8,085 bases of DNA from Candidatus Pelagibacterales bacterium (GTDB lineage Bacteria > Pseudomonadota > Alphaproteobacteria > Pelagibacterales > Pelagibacteraceae), in NCBI GenBank assembly GCA_016882185.1, contig VHCC01000032.1:1-8085 (forward strand). Reading direction: 5' to 3'. Under the pieces are notes generated by a model. The model was not told the DNA's origin. It ran no database searches and saw only the letters and a list, made by a program, of their open reading frames with translations. Of the stretch, positions 1-6,887 are shown piece by piece. How positions within the stretch are numbered: the first letter of the stretch is position 1; each line of letters opens with the position of its first letter. Made by a program: the position numbers and the translations under genes.

Positions 1-985
1 TGTTAAACAAGTTTCAAGTTCAATATTTTCTGAATATCAACAAATAGAAATTATTAGACCTGATAATCAAAGTTACTCTGATAAAAGACCTTTGGTTAGA
101 TTTAATGTTTCAGTGGTTGTTGAAAAAAATGGAAGAAAAGAAACTGGAAGTTATGGAACGGGCGGTAGAAAAATATTAGACGAATATATTACTGAATTAA
201 ATTGGAAAAAAGTTTGTGACATTGCATTAAAACAAGCATTGATTAACCTTGAAAGTATTGCTGCCCCTGCTGGAGAAATGAAGGTAGTTTTGGGACCTGG
301 CTGGCCTGGAATACTTCTTCATGAGGCAATCGGACATGGCCTAGAGGGAGATTTTAACAGAAAAAAAACTTCTGCATTCTCAAATTTGATGGGACAAAAA
401 ATAGCTGATGAGCAAGTAACAGTGGTAGATGATGGAACGATTGAAAATAGAAGAGGATCAATTACTATTGATGATGAAGGTACTCCAACTAATAAAACTG
501 TTCTAATTGAGAAAGGAATATTAAAAAATTATATACAAGACAGATTGAACGCTAGATTGATGAATGTCCAACCCACAGGCAATGGTAGAAGAGAAAGTTT
601 TGAGCACATGCCAATGCCTCGTATGACTAATACATATATGCTTTCAGGAAAATATCACCCCGATGAAATAATTAAATCAGTAGATAATGGAATTTATGCT
701 GTTGCTTTTGGCGGTGGGCAAGTAGATATCACAAATGGCAAATTTGTTTTCTCTTGCACTGAAGCTTATGAAATTAAGAATGGAAAAATTCAAAGACCAT
801 TAAAAGGCGCAACACTCATTGGCAATGGCCCCGATGTTCTAACAAAAGTTAAAATGGTCGGCAATGATATGGAATTAGATGCTGGAGTTGGAACTTGTGG
901 AAAAAATGGACAGTGGGTACCGGTTGGTGTCGGTCAACCAACAATTTTAATTGACGGCATTACTGTAGGCGGAACTCAAAATTAA
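1..985 (+). CDS. tldD: TldD, metalloprotease subunit of the TldD/TldE complex (5'-truncated by window edge)
   Basis: Zinc metalloprotease that pairs with TldE/PmbA. In E. coli the complex degrades unfolded peptides, matures microcin B17 and cleaves the antitoxin CcdA in the cytoplasm; the substrate here is unknown. The frame is open from base 2, giving 327 residues in the window, so about 150 N-terminal residues of a roughly 480-residue family protein lie upstream. The TTG at 92 is an internal Leu codon, since coding with family-like sequence (DKRPLVRFNVSVVVE) runs straight through it. The metal-binding motif HEAIGH followed by GLEGDFNRK is encoded from 320, and the family's conserved C-terminal Cys is in GTCGKNGQ (codon 896-898). 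Other family blocks are DDGT, DDEGTP, NARLM, PTGNGRRES, MPRMTNTYM, FGGGQVDIT and GVGQPT. Every active-site element visible is intact. The gene is noticeably less AT-rich than the lipid A genes. It converges on rsmE and its stop codon overlaps that gene's end. The family call is near certain. Confidence 0.96.
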   Translation, partial: VKQVSSSIFSEYQQIEIIRPDNQSYSDKRPLVRFNVSVVVEKNGRKETGSYGTGGRKILDEYITELNWKKVCDIALKQALINLESIAAPAGEMKVVLGPGWPGILLHEAIGHGLEGDFNRKKTSAFSNLMGQKIADEQVTVVDDGTIENRRGSITIDDEGTPTNKTVLIEKGILKNYIQDRLNARLMNVQPTGNGRRESFEHMPMPRMTNTYMLSGKYHPDEIIKSVDNGIYAVAFGGGQVDITNGKFVFSCTEAYEIKNGKIQRPLKGATLIGNGPDVLTKVKMVGNDMELDAGVGTCGKNGQWVPVGVGQPTILIDGITVGGTQN

Positions 986-990
986 TTAAT
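981..990. other. 10-bp perfect palindrome holding both convergent stop codons
   Basis: ATTAATTAAT reads the same on both strands. The tldD stop (TAA, 983-985) and the rsmE stop (TAA on the minus strand, 984-982) both lie in it and share TTAA at 982-985. There is no intergenic space and no GC-rich hairpin with a T tract nearby on either strand, so transcripts from the two genes probably run into each other. The palindrome is a by-product of two overlapping TAA codons in AT-rich sequence; a separate function is not implied. Confidence 0.8.
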
Positions 991-1701
991 CTCAGAGTTT
1001 AACAAAGCAAGACCTACAACGGCAGCGGTTTCTGACCTTAAAATATTCTGTCCCAATGAGAAAGGAATGCAATTTTTCATAGTATTTAAAAGGTCTCTTT
1101 CTTTAAATGAGAAATCACCCTCTGGACCTATTAATAAATAAAACTCATGATTTTTACTATTTTTAACTTCTTCACTTATTTTTTTATTTGATGAATTAAT
1201 ATCTGCAAAAAAAATTATAGAATTCTTGTTAATAGATTTTAGTTTTTTTTCTAGTTTCTGAACTTCATAAATATCTGGCAAATACAACTGATTGGACTGT
1301 TCGCAAGACTCCCTTATGATTTTCTTTGCGCGTTTCATGTTTAAGTTTTTTACAACAGATTTTTCTGAAATTATAGGTATGAAACTATTAACTCCTATTT
1401 CAGTACTTTTTTGAATTAAATAATCTAGTTTTGAACTTTTTATTAATGAAAATATTAAAGATATCTTACTTGGTTTATTTATATTTTCAATTTTTGAAAT
1501 TAATTTTATTTTTACATTTTTTTTATCAAAACTAATAATTTCTGCTTTAAATTCTCCGTCCTTAGAATTAAATATAAAAAGATTATCCCCTTCCCCAAGT
1601 CGCATTACATTTATCAAATAATGGGCATCCTCCCTTTCTAAAATTAAATTTGAGTCTAGATCTAATTTTTTATCTAAATAAATTCTTACTTTTAAAGACA
1701 T
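982..1701 (-). CDS. rsmE: RsmE, 16S rRNA (uracil1498-N3)-methyltransferase
   Basis: SAM-dependent methyltransferase of the SPOUT superfamily that methylates N3 of U1498 in helix 44 of 16S rRNA, acting on the assembled 30S subunit in the cytoplasm. The protein is 239 residues, close to E. coli RsmE (about 243). An N-terminal PUA-like domain (about 1-70) contains HYLINVMRLGEGD (residues 27-39). The SPOUT domain follows, with KSSKLDYLIQKSTEIGV (88-104), EQSNQ (134-138), the SAM-site loop LIGPEGDFS (190-198) and the knot motif SLGQNILRSETAAV (215-228). In the EQ-containing motif the usual Arg is Gln138. The ATG at 1701 is chosen because it puts the PUA domain at the right distance from the terminus. 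There is no Shine-Dalgarno sequence before it; a promoter just upstream suggests an almost leaderless mRNA. It is divergent from ubiA and convergent with tldD. A neighbouring ubiA and rsmE are, from memory, common in alphaproteobacteria, though there they are often co-directional. Confidence 0.96.
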   Translation of the reverse strand: MSLKVRIYLDKKLDLDSNLILEREDAHYLINVMRLGEGDNLFIFNSKDGEFKAEIISFDKKNVKIKLISKIENINKPSKISLIFSLIKSSKLDYLIQKSTEIGVNSFIPIISEKSVVKNLNMKRAKKIIRESCEQSNQLYLPDIYEVQKLEKKLKSINKNSIIFFADINSSNKKISEEVKNSKNHEFYLLIGPEGDFSFKERDLLNTMKNCIPFSLGQNILRSETAAVVGLALLNSEIN

Positions 1702-1708
1702 AACTGTT

Positions 1709-1737
1709 ATTGTAACTAAATTATCTAATTTTTACAA
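1709..1737 (-). promoter_or_regulatory. Putative sigma70-type promoter of rsmE in the 37-nt divergent spacer
   Basis: Read on the minus strand, TTGTAA (1737-1732; 4 of 6 to TTGACA) and TACAAT (1714-1709; 5 of 6 to TATAAT) are separated by exactly 17 nt. Transcription would start near 1702, one or two bases before the rsmE ATG at 1701, giving an almost leaderless message; this agrees with the absence of a ribosome-binding site. The same spacer holds an inverted repeat, TTGTAA (1710-1715) and TTACAA (1732-1737), 16 nt apart, which might be a regulator site or chance in AT-rich DNA. For ubiA on the plus strand the best -10 I see is TCTAAT (1724-1729), which lacks the key second-position A and has no convincing -35. 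The ubiA promoter therefore remains unassigned. Confidence 0.45.
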
Positions 1738-1738
1738 A

Positions 1739-2605
1739 ATGTACCAATTTGTTAGCCTACTAAGACTTAATAAACCAATTGGAATTTTTTTATTATTCTG
1801 GCCGTGTGCGTGGAGTTTAACGATGACTCAATGGTTCGTTGTTAACAATTATCTATTTATTAAATACCTGATTCTTTTTTTTATTGGATCTATAATTATG
1901 AGAAGTGCTGGCTGCGTCTATAATGATATAGTTGATAAAAAAATAGATTTTAGAGTTCAAAGAACAAAAAAACGTTTAATAGCTTCGGGAAAAATTTCAG
2001 TTACAACTGCTTGGTTAAGTATTTCATTTCTTATTATACCTGCGTTAATAATATTATTTCAGTTCAATAACTTCTCGAAAATATTAGGCCTATCTTCTGG
2101 TTTACTAATTATCACTTATCCTTTTATGAAAAGAATAACATTTTGGCCGCAATTATTTCTTGGGTTTACTTTTAATTGGGGTGTATTACTTGGTTGGTCA
2201 GTATTTTTTGAAAATATAACTTTAGAAACTATAATCCTTTACATGACAGGAGTTTTTTGGACTTTAGGATATGACACAATTTATGCATTACAAGACAAAG
2301 TCGACGATTTAAAAATAAAAGTTAAATCTACAGCAATTAAATTTGGACATGACATAAAAAATTTTTTATTTTTTTGTTATATTTCATCAATAACTCTTCT
2401 TGTTGCCTTAGGATTTTTGACAGGAAGATCTTTTATATATTTCATATTAATTGCAATTGCTGCATTACATTTGGCATTTCAAGTTTTAATAATTCGAAAA
2501 ATAAAATCTTATAATAAAGATAAAATTCAAAAAGTTTTTAATAGTAATAATTCATTTGGACTTTTAATATTTTTAATTTTTTTTTTAGAAATCTATTATG
2601 GTTAA
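1739..2605 (+). CDS. ubiA: UbiA, 4-hydroxybenzoate polyprenyltransferase
   Basis: Integral membrane prenyltransferase that joins a polyprenyl diphosphate to 4-hydroxybenzoate at C3, the first membrane step of ubiquinone synthesis. It is 288 residues against 290 in E. coli, with about eight or nine hydrophobic segments. The N-terminal block RLNKPIGIFLLFWPCAWSL (9-27) is typical of bacterial UbiA. The first Asp-rich motif is NDIVDKKID (62-70), followed by RVQRTKKRL (72-80). The second is YDTIYALQDKVDD (178-190), followed by LKIKVKSTAIKFG. Both Mg-diphosphate-binding motifs are complete. In the stretch after motif 1 the usual Arg-Pro before the Ser-Gly is Arg-Leu-Ile here. The ATG at 1739 is the first standard start after an in-frame stop at 1679; it lacks a Shine-Dalgarno sequence. 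The C-terminal coding end carries ten consecutive T (2577-2586), and the last 8 nt overlap pmbA. The related heme O synthase CtaB or menaquinone enzyme MenA fit the motifs less well. Confidence 0.94.
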   Translation: MYQFVSLLRLNKPIGIFLLFWPCAWSLTMTQWFVVNNYLFIKYLILFFIGSIIMRSAGCVYNDIVDKKIDFRVQRTKKRLIASGKISVTTAWLSISFLIIPALIILFQFNNFSKILGLSSGLLIITYPFMKRITFWPQLFLGFTFNWGVLLGWSVFFENITLETIILYMTGVFWTLGYDTIYALQDKVDDLKIKVKSTAIKFGHDIKNFLFFCYISSITLLVALGFLTGRSFIYFILIAIAALHLAFQVLIIRKIKSYNKDKIQKVFNSNNSFGLLIFLIFFLEIYYG

Positions 2606-3917
2606 AGATGATTTTTTCTTAAATAATCTTGGTGAATATTGTATTGACGAGTTAAAGAAAATTGGGTCAACAAGCTCAGAAGTTATTGTAGCTCATTCAA
2701 TCTCCGATGATATGCTGCAAAGAAATGGAAAGATTGAAGAAGTTACAAGATCTCAAGATATTAGCATCGGCTTAACTGCATATATAGGTAAAAAAAAATC
2801 CTCTATCTCGATTTCTAATTTAACAAAAAATAATATTAAACAGGCTATTGTTAGATGTTATGAAATGGCAAAAAATACTCCTGAAGACAAATATTGCGGT
2901 TTACCAGAAAGCTATAACATTGAAAAAGATAAAGTTGATTTAAATTTATTTGATAATTCAACAATCTCTTTTGAAACTAAAAAAGATTATATTTCCGAAT
3001 GCGAAGCAGAAGCATTGGCTCAAAAAAAAATAGTTAATTCCAATGGAGTATCTTTTACCGAGGCAAAATCAAATTTTGTATTAAAAAATTCAAATGGCTT
3101 TTCTAATGGGCAAAAATCGTCAATCTTTAGTATTTCATGCGATGTTGTTGCTAAAGAAAAGGAAAGCATGGAAAGAGACTATGAATACTCATCAAAAAGA
3201 TTTTTTTCTGATTTAATGAAACCGAGATTAATTGGAAAAATAGCAGCTGAAAGAGCGGCTGCTAGGTTAAGTCCAAAAAAGATAGATTCATTTAACGGTC
3301 CTGCAGTGTTTGAACCAAGAGTAGCATCAAGTTTTTTATCTCATTTAATATCATCTATTTCTGGACACAATTTAGCTAGAAAAGTTAGTTTTATTAATGG
3401 AGATATTGGAGAAATTTTGTTTGAAGAAGGTGTTAACGTTATGGACGATCCCTTAATAAAGAAAGGGTTAGGATCAAGAAATTTTGACACTGAAGGTGTA
3501 AATTGTAAAAAATTAGAACTAATTAAAAACGGTAAATTAAATGAAATAATTTTAGACACTTATTCTGGTAAAATGCTAAATAGAAAATCTAATGGAAGGT
3601 GTGGTGGAACTACAAATTGTTATTTTGAAAATGGGAAGTTAACAAAAACAGATTTAATAAAAGACATCAAAAAAGGCATTTACATTACAGAATTATTTGG
3701 TTCAGGGTTTAATAGCGTAACTGGAGATTTTAGCAAAGGTGGTTCGGGGTTCTTAATCGAAAATGGAAAAATAACTTATCCAATTAGTGAAATTACTGTT
3801 GCTGGAAATATAAAAGATATGTTTAAAAAAATAATATTAGCAAATGACCTAGAATTTAAGTCTAGAATAAATTCACCAACGATTAAAATTGATAATATAA
3901 GCATTGCAGGTAAATAA
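2598..3917 (+). CDS. pmbA: PmbA/TldE, partner subunit of TldD
   Basis: Non-catalytic paralogue of TldD (U62 peptidase family) that forms the TldD/TldE heteromeric peptidase in the cytoplasm. It is 439 residues; E. coli PmbA has about 450. Family blocks are QRNGKIEEVTRSQDISIGL (41-59), MERDYEYSS (191-199), AAERAAARLSPKKI (216-229), FNGPAVFEPRVASSFL (232-247), DDPLIKKGLGSRNFDTEG (283-300), GGTTN (336-340) and ELFGSGFNSVTGDFSKGGSG (365-384), then YPISEITVAGN (394-404). The HExxxH motif found in TldD is absent, its place being taken by FEPRVASSFLSH, as expected for TldE. The ATG at 2598 lies 8 nt inside ubiA, suggesting coupled translation. The stop abuts the msbA start with no gap. The tldD partner sits about 1.6 kb upstream, on the same strand but separated by rsmE and ubiA. 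Confidence 0.95.
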   Translation: MVKDDFFLNNLGEYCIDELKKIGSTSSEVIVAHSISDDMLQRNGKIEEVTRSQDISIGLTAYIGKKKSSISISNLTKNNIKQAIVRCYEMAKNTPEDKYCGLPESYNIEKDKVDLNLFDNSTISFETKKDYISECEAEALAQKKIVNSNGVSFTEAKSNFVLKNSNGFSNGQKSSIFSISCDVVAKEKESMERDYEYSSKRFFSDLMKPRLIGKIAAERAAARLSPKKIDSFNGPAVFEPRVASSFLSHLISSISGHNLARKVSFINGDIGEILFEEGVNVMDDPLIKKGLGSRNFDTEGVNCKKLELIKNGKLNEIILDTYSGKMLNRKSNGRCGGTTNCYFENGKLTKTDLIKDIKKGIYITELFGSGFNSVTGDFSKGGSGFLIENGKITYPISEITVAGNIKDMFKKIILANDLEFKSRINSPTIKIDNISIAGK

Positions 3918-5651
3918 ATGACTAAATTAGAGCTAATTAAAAGAGTCTTTAAATCACAAGTCAAAAAATATATTCCAGAATTATTTTTAGCTTTTATATT
4001 TATAATTTTAACTTCTCTTACAACCGCTATATCTGCATGGCTACTCGATCCTGCTATCAAAGAAATTTTTGAAAATAAAAATAATAAAATGCTCTATATA
4101 ATTCCTGTAGCAATAGTTTTTACTTTTATACTAAAAGCTCTTTCAATTTATGGGACAAGAATTATTACAATTAAAGTTGGAATAAAAATAATAAAAAATA
4201 TCCAAACATTAATGGCCCAAAAATTTTTGCTTTCTGATATTTCTCATATTACAAAAAAACACTCAGGAAAATATTTATCTAACTTTACAAATGACGTTAG
4301 AATACTGTTTGAGGTTTTAACAATAGTAGTTGTGACTTTATTTAAAGAACTTTTTACTCTTATCGCATTACTTGGATTAATGTTTTATCATGACTGGCAA
4401 TTAAGTTTATTAGCAATAATAATGATACCAATTGCTGCTTTCGCCTCTAAAATTTTAGGAAAAAAAATGGGTAAAAAAGTTCGCATTAGTCTTGAGACTT
4501 CGGATAAATTTATGAAGTTTTTTAGTGAAATAATTAAAGGATCTTGGCTAATAAAAATATATCAAAAGGAACAGGAAGAATTAAAAAAAATTAGCATGAT
4601 CATTGATGAAAGATTTAAGGCTATAAAAAAGGTTGAACAGACAAGATTGGGCGCTGGACCAATAATGGAAATAATTTCCTCATTTGCAATTGCAATTGTA
4701 GTATTTTTTGCAGGCTACAGAAGTTTACAAGGAGCAATAACGCTTGGAGAATTTGTCTCTTTTCTTGCTGCCTTAATGTTAGCGTATCAACCCGTAAAAG
4801 CATTGGCTGGGATTAACGTTGGAATACAAGAGGGTGTTGCTGCGGCTAGAAGAATATATGAAATTATTGACCAAAAAAATGAGATAATTAATGATGAAAA
4901 GGCTCCATCTTTGAAGTTAACAAATGCAACATTGGAATTTAAAAATATTAGTTTCGTTTATCCTGATGGAACACAGGCATTAAAAAATTTATCTACTAAG
5001 ATAGAAGGTGGTAGAAAAGTTGGTCTAGTTGGTATCAGCGGATCTGGTAAAACTACATTTCTAAATTTAATCCCTAGATTTTTTAATTTAGAACATGGCC
5101 AAATTCTTGTTGATGGCCAAAATATAAATAATATAAATTTAAACTCTTTAAGAAAAGAAATCTCTCTAGTAAGCCAGGATGTTATTCTTTTTGATGACAC
5201 AATAAAATCTAATATACTTTATGGAAATTCATCAGCATCTGATGAAGAAATAGTTGCTGCATGTAAATTTGCGGCGGCGCAAGATTTTATAGAAAAACTT
5301 CCAAAAAAATATGAAACCATCATTGGTGAAAATGGGATAAAATTGTCTGGAGGACAGAAACAAAGATTATCAATAGCAAGAGCTATATTAAAAAACTCTT
5401 CGATTATATTGTTAGATGAAGCCACATCATCTTTAGATTCTGATTCTGAAACAGTAATTCAAAAAGCTATTGAAAATTTAACTAAAAATAAAACAACTAT
5501 TATTATTGCTCATAGATTATCTACTATCATGAACTGTGATAAAATTTTAGTTTTTGATAATGGTCAAATAATTTGTGAAGGCAGTCATGAATTTTTAGTA
5601 AATAGTTCTCCGATATATAAAAATTTATATGAAAAACAGATTATAAATTAA
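3918..5651 (+). CDS. msbA: MsbA-type lipid A ABC exporter (fused TMD-NBD half transporter)
   Basis: Homodimeric type IV ABC exporter expected to flip Kdo2-lipid A or core LPS across the inner membrane using ATP. It is 577 residues (E. coli MsbA 582). The membrane domain covers about 1-310, with six hydrophobic segments near 20-42, 58-80, 134-155, 160-178, 247-267 and 275-296. The ATPase domain covers about 335-577: A-loop Tyr348 (FVYPD), Walker A GISGSGKTT (372-380), Q-loop Gln420, signature LSGGQ (476-480), Walker B IILLDE (496-501) with catalytic Glu501, D-loop SSLD, and H-loop His532 (AHRLST). All ATPase motifs are intact. AGG at 3908-3910, 7 nt before the ATG, is the only start in this cluster with a recognisable partial Shine-Dalgarno sequence. 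Substrate assignment rests largely on the lipid A neighbours waaA, lpxK and lpxL, because MsbA is hard to separate from other ABCB-type exporters by motifs alone. The stop overlaps the waaA start by 1 nt. Confidence 0.9.
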   Translation: MTKLELIKRVFKSQVKKYIPELFLAFIFIILTSLTTAISAWLLDPAIKEIFENKNNKMLYIIPVAIVFTFILKALSIYGTRIITIKVGIKIIKNIQTLMAQKFLLSDISHITKKHSGKYLSNFTNDVRILFEVLTIVVVTLFKELFTLIALLGLMFYHDWQLSLLAIIMIPIAAFASKILGKKMGKKVRISLETSDKFMKFFSEIIKGSWLIKIYQKEQEELKKISMIIDERFKAIKKVEQTRLGAGPIMEIISSFAIAIVVFFAGYRSLQGAITLGEFVSFLAALMLAYQPVKALAGINVGIQEGVAAARRIYEIIDQKNEIINDEKAPSLKLTNATLEFKNISFVYPDGTQALKNLSTKIEGGRKVGLVGISGSGKTTFLNLIPRFFNLEHGQILVDGQNINNINLNSLRKEISLVSQDVILFDDTIKSNILYGNSSASDEEIVAACKFAAAQDFIEKLPKKYETIIGENGIKLSGGQKQRLSIARAILKNSSIILLDEATSSLDSDSETVIQKAIENLTKNKTTIIIAHRLSTIMNCDKILVFDNGQIICEGSHEFLVNSSPIYKNLYEKQIIN

Positions 5652-6883
5652 TGAGGATTGCCTATTATTTATTAACAACAATCATTTATTATTTATTGCG
5701 TCCTTATATTTATTTAAGAATTTTAAAAAAAAAAGAATGTCCAACCCGCTATCAAGAAAAATTAGGTAAATCACTTAGAACAAGAAAAGATGGCAAATTA
5801 ATATGGTTTCATTGTTCAAGTATTGGAGAATTAAAAAGTATTTTTCCAATAATTGATAACTATTTAAAAAAAAACCAAATTTTAGTTACAACTTCTACTT
5901 TAAGTTCAAATGAAATTTTTGAAAAAAAATATAAGAATACTGAAAATATTATTCATCAGTACGCCCCTATTGACAGTCCACAAATTATTAAAAAATTCTT
6001 TAAAAGATGGAAGCCGGATGTCATTTTTTTCACTGAGTCTGAAATATGGCCAAATCAGATTTTTTATGCAAAAAATAAAGGTATTCCAATAATATTACTA
6101 AACGCAAGAATCTCAAATAAATCCTTTATTAAATGGAAATTAATTAAAAATAGCATGAGTCAAATATTAAATTGTTTTGCTTTAATTTTGAGTCAAAGCA
6201 ATGAGAGCGCAGATCATTTTAAATACTTTGGAACTAATAACGTTATGATGTTAGGAAATCTTAAATTCGTCATATCAGAAGATTTTGACTATCATAAAGA
6301 AAATTTAAATCTAGAAAATAGATTAATATTTATAGCGCTAAGTACCCATCCTTCTGAAGAAGAAATTTGTATAAAAACTCACGCATCTTTAAAATCACAA
6401 TTTTCTAACTTATTAACAATTATCATACCAAGACACATAAATAGAATTCCTGAAATTGAAAAAAAAATAATAAATACTAAACTAAATTTTTTAACTTCAG
6501 AAACTATTGATAATTTTAAAGATAATATTGATATTTTAGTAATTAATTCATATGGAAATACTAAAAAAATTCTTAAATTATCAAAATATGTTTTTATTGG
6601 AGGGTCTTTAGTAAATCACGGTGGACAGAATCCAATTGAAGTTGCTTGTAATAACTCTATAATTTTTCATGGACCATACACACATAACTTTACGGAAATA
6701 TATAATTTTTTAAATAAAGAAAATGTTGCTTTTAAAATTAATTCGCAAACAGAGTTAATTAATAAATTAAAAGAAAAATTTAATAATATTAAAAATATTA
6801 ATATTAAGGAAAAATTGATTAAAATTGGAGATGAAATTTTATCATCAATAATTAAAAAATTAGATCAATATATTATTCATTAA
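5651..6883 (+). CDS. waaA: WaaA (KdtA), 3-deoxy-D-manno-octulosonic acid transferase
   Basis: Family GT30 glycosyltransferase that moves Kdo from CMP-Kdo to the lipid A precursor at the cytoplasmic face of the inner membrane. It is 410 residues (E. coli 425). A hydrophobic N-terminal segment (about 4-25) is the membrane anchor. Then come RYQEKLGK (33-40), WFHCSSIGE (52-60) with the expected catalytic Glu at 60, TSTLSS (81-86), FFTESEIWPN (126-135), NARISN (151-156) and GNLKF (202-206). The CMP-Kdo-binding half shows STHPSEEE (231-238), IIPRHINR (258-265) and GGSLVNHGGQNPIE (317-330). Two places differ from the enterobacterial pattern: the DTxGEL-like segment reads NSYGNT (299-304), and EPA after GGQNP reads EVA (330-332). 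Whether it adds one or two Kdo cannot be told from sequence. Its start shares one base with the msbA stop (TAATG). The gene is extremely AT-rich, especially after about 6700, and has ten consecutive A at 5725-5734. Confidence 0.95.
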   Translation: MRIAYYLLTTIIYYLLRPYIYLRILKKKECPTRYQEKLGKSLRTRKDGKLIWFHCSSIGELKSIFPIIDNYLKKNQILVTTSTLSSNEIFEKKYKNTENIIHQYAPIDSPQIIKKFFKRWKPDVIFFTESEIWPNQIFYAKNKGIPIILLNARISNKSFIKWKLIKNSMSQILNCFALILSQSNESADHFKYFGTNNVMMLGNLKFVISEDFDYHKENLNLENRLIFIALSTHPSEEEICIKTHASLKSQFSNLLTIIIPRHINRIPEIEKKIINTKLNFLTSETIDNFKDNIDILVINSYGNTKKILKLSKYVFIGGSLVNHGGQNPIEVACNNSIIFHGPYTHNFTEIYNFLNKENVAFKINSQTELINKLKEKFNNIKNINIKEKLIKIGDEILSSIIKKLDQYIIH

Positions 6884-6887
6884 TATA

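Noticed and set aside
92..94. TTG as a possible start codon for the first gene
   Set aside because: The reading frame is open back to base 2 and the upstream residues match the TldD family just before the PLVR block, so this is an internal Leu codon of a truncated gene.
923..942. Inverted repeat GTTGGT...ACCAAC near the end of tldD as a terminator
   Set aside because: It lies inside the conserved PVGVGQPT coding stretch, about 40 nt before the stop. It has a 6-bp stem with no proper T tract in the plus direction and none in the minus direction.
2577..2586. Ten-T run before pmbA as an intrinsic terminator
   Set aside because: There is no GC-containing stem upstream; the run encodes Phe/Leu/Ile residues at the UbiA C-terminus, and pmbA follows within 12 nt.
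3341..3559. Minus-strand open frame of 72 codons inside pmbA
   Set aside because: It is antisense to strongly conserved TldE sequence, has no recognisable domain, and looks like a chance frame.
3776..4060. Minus-strand open frame of 94 codons across the pmbA/msbA junction
   Set aside because: It is antisense to two confidently identified genes, and its hydrophobic composition mirrors the msbA membrane segments on the other strand.
4621..5425. Three short minus-strand open frames inside msbA (4621-4803, 4958-5200, 5219-5425)
   Set aside because: All are antisense to conserved transporter domains, including Walker A and the signature motif, with no family features of their own.
5910..6092. 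Plus-strand open frame of 60 codons inside waaA in another frame
   Set aside because: It overlaps the conserved WaaA segment containing TESEIWPN, with no start signal or recognisable product.
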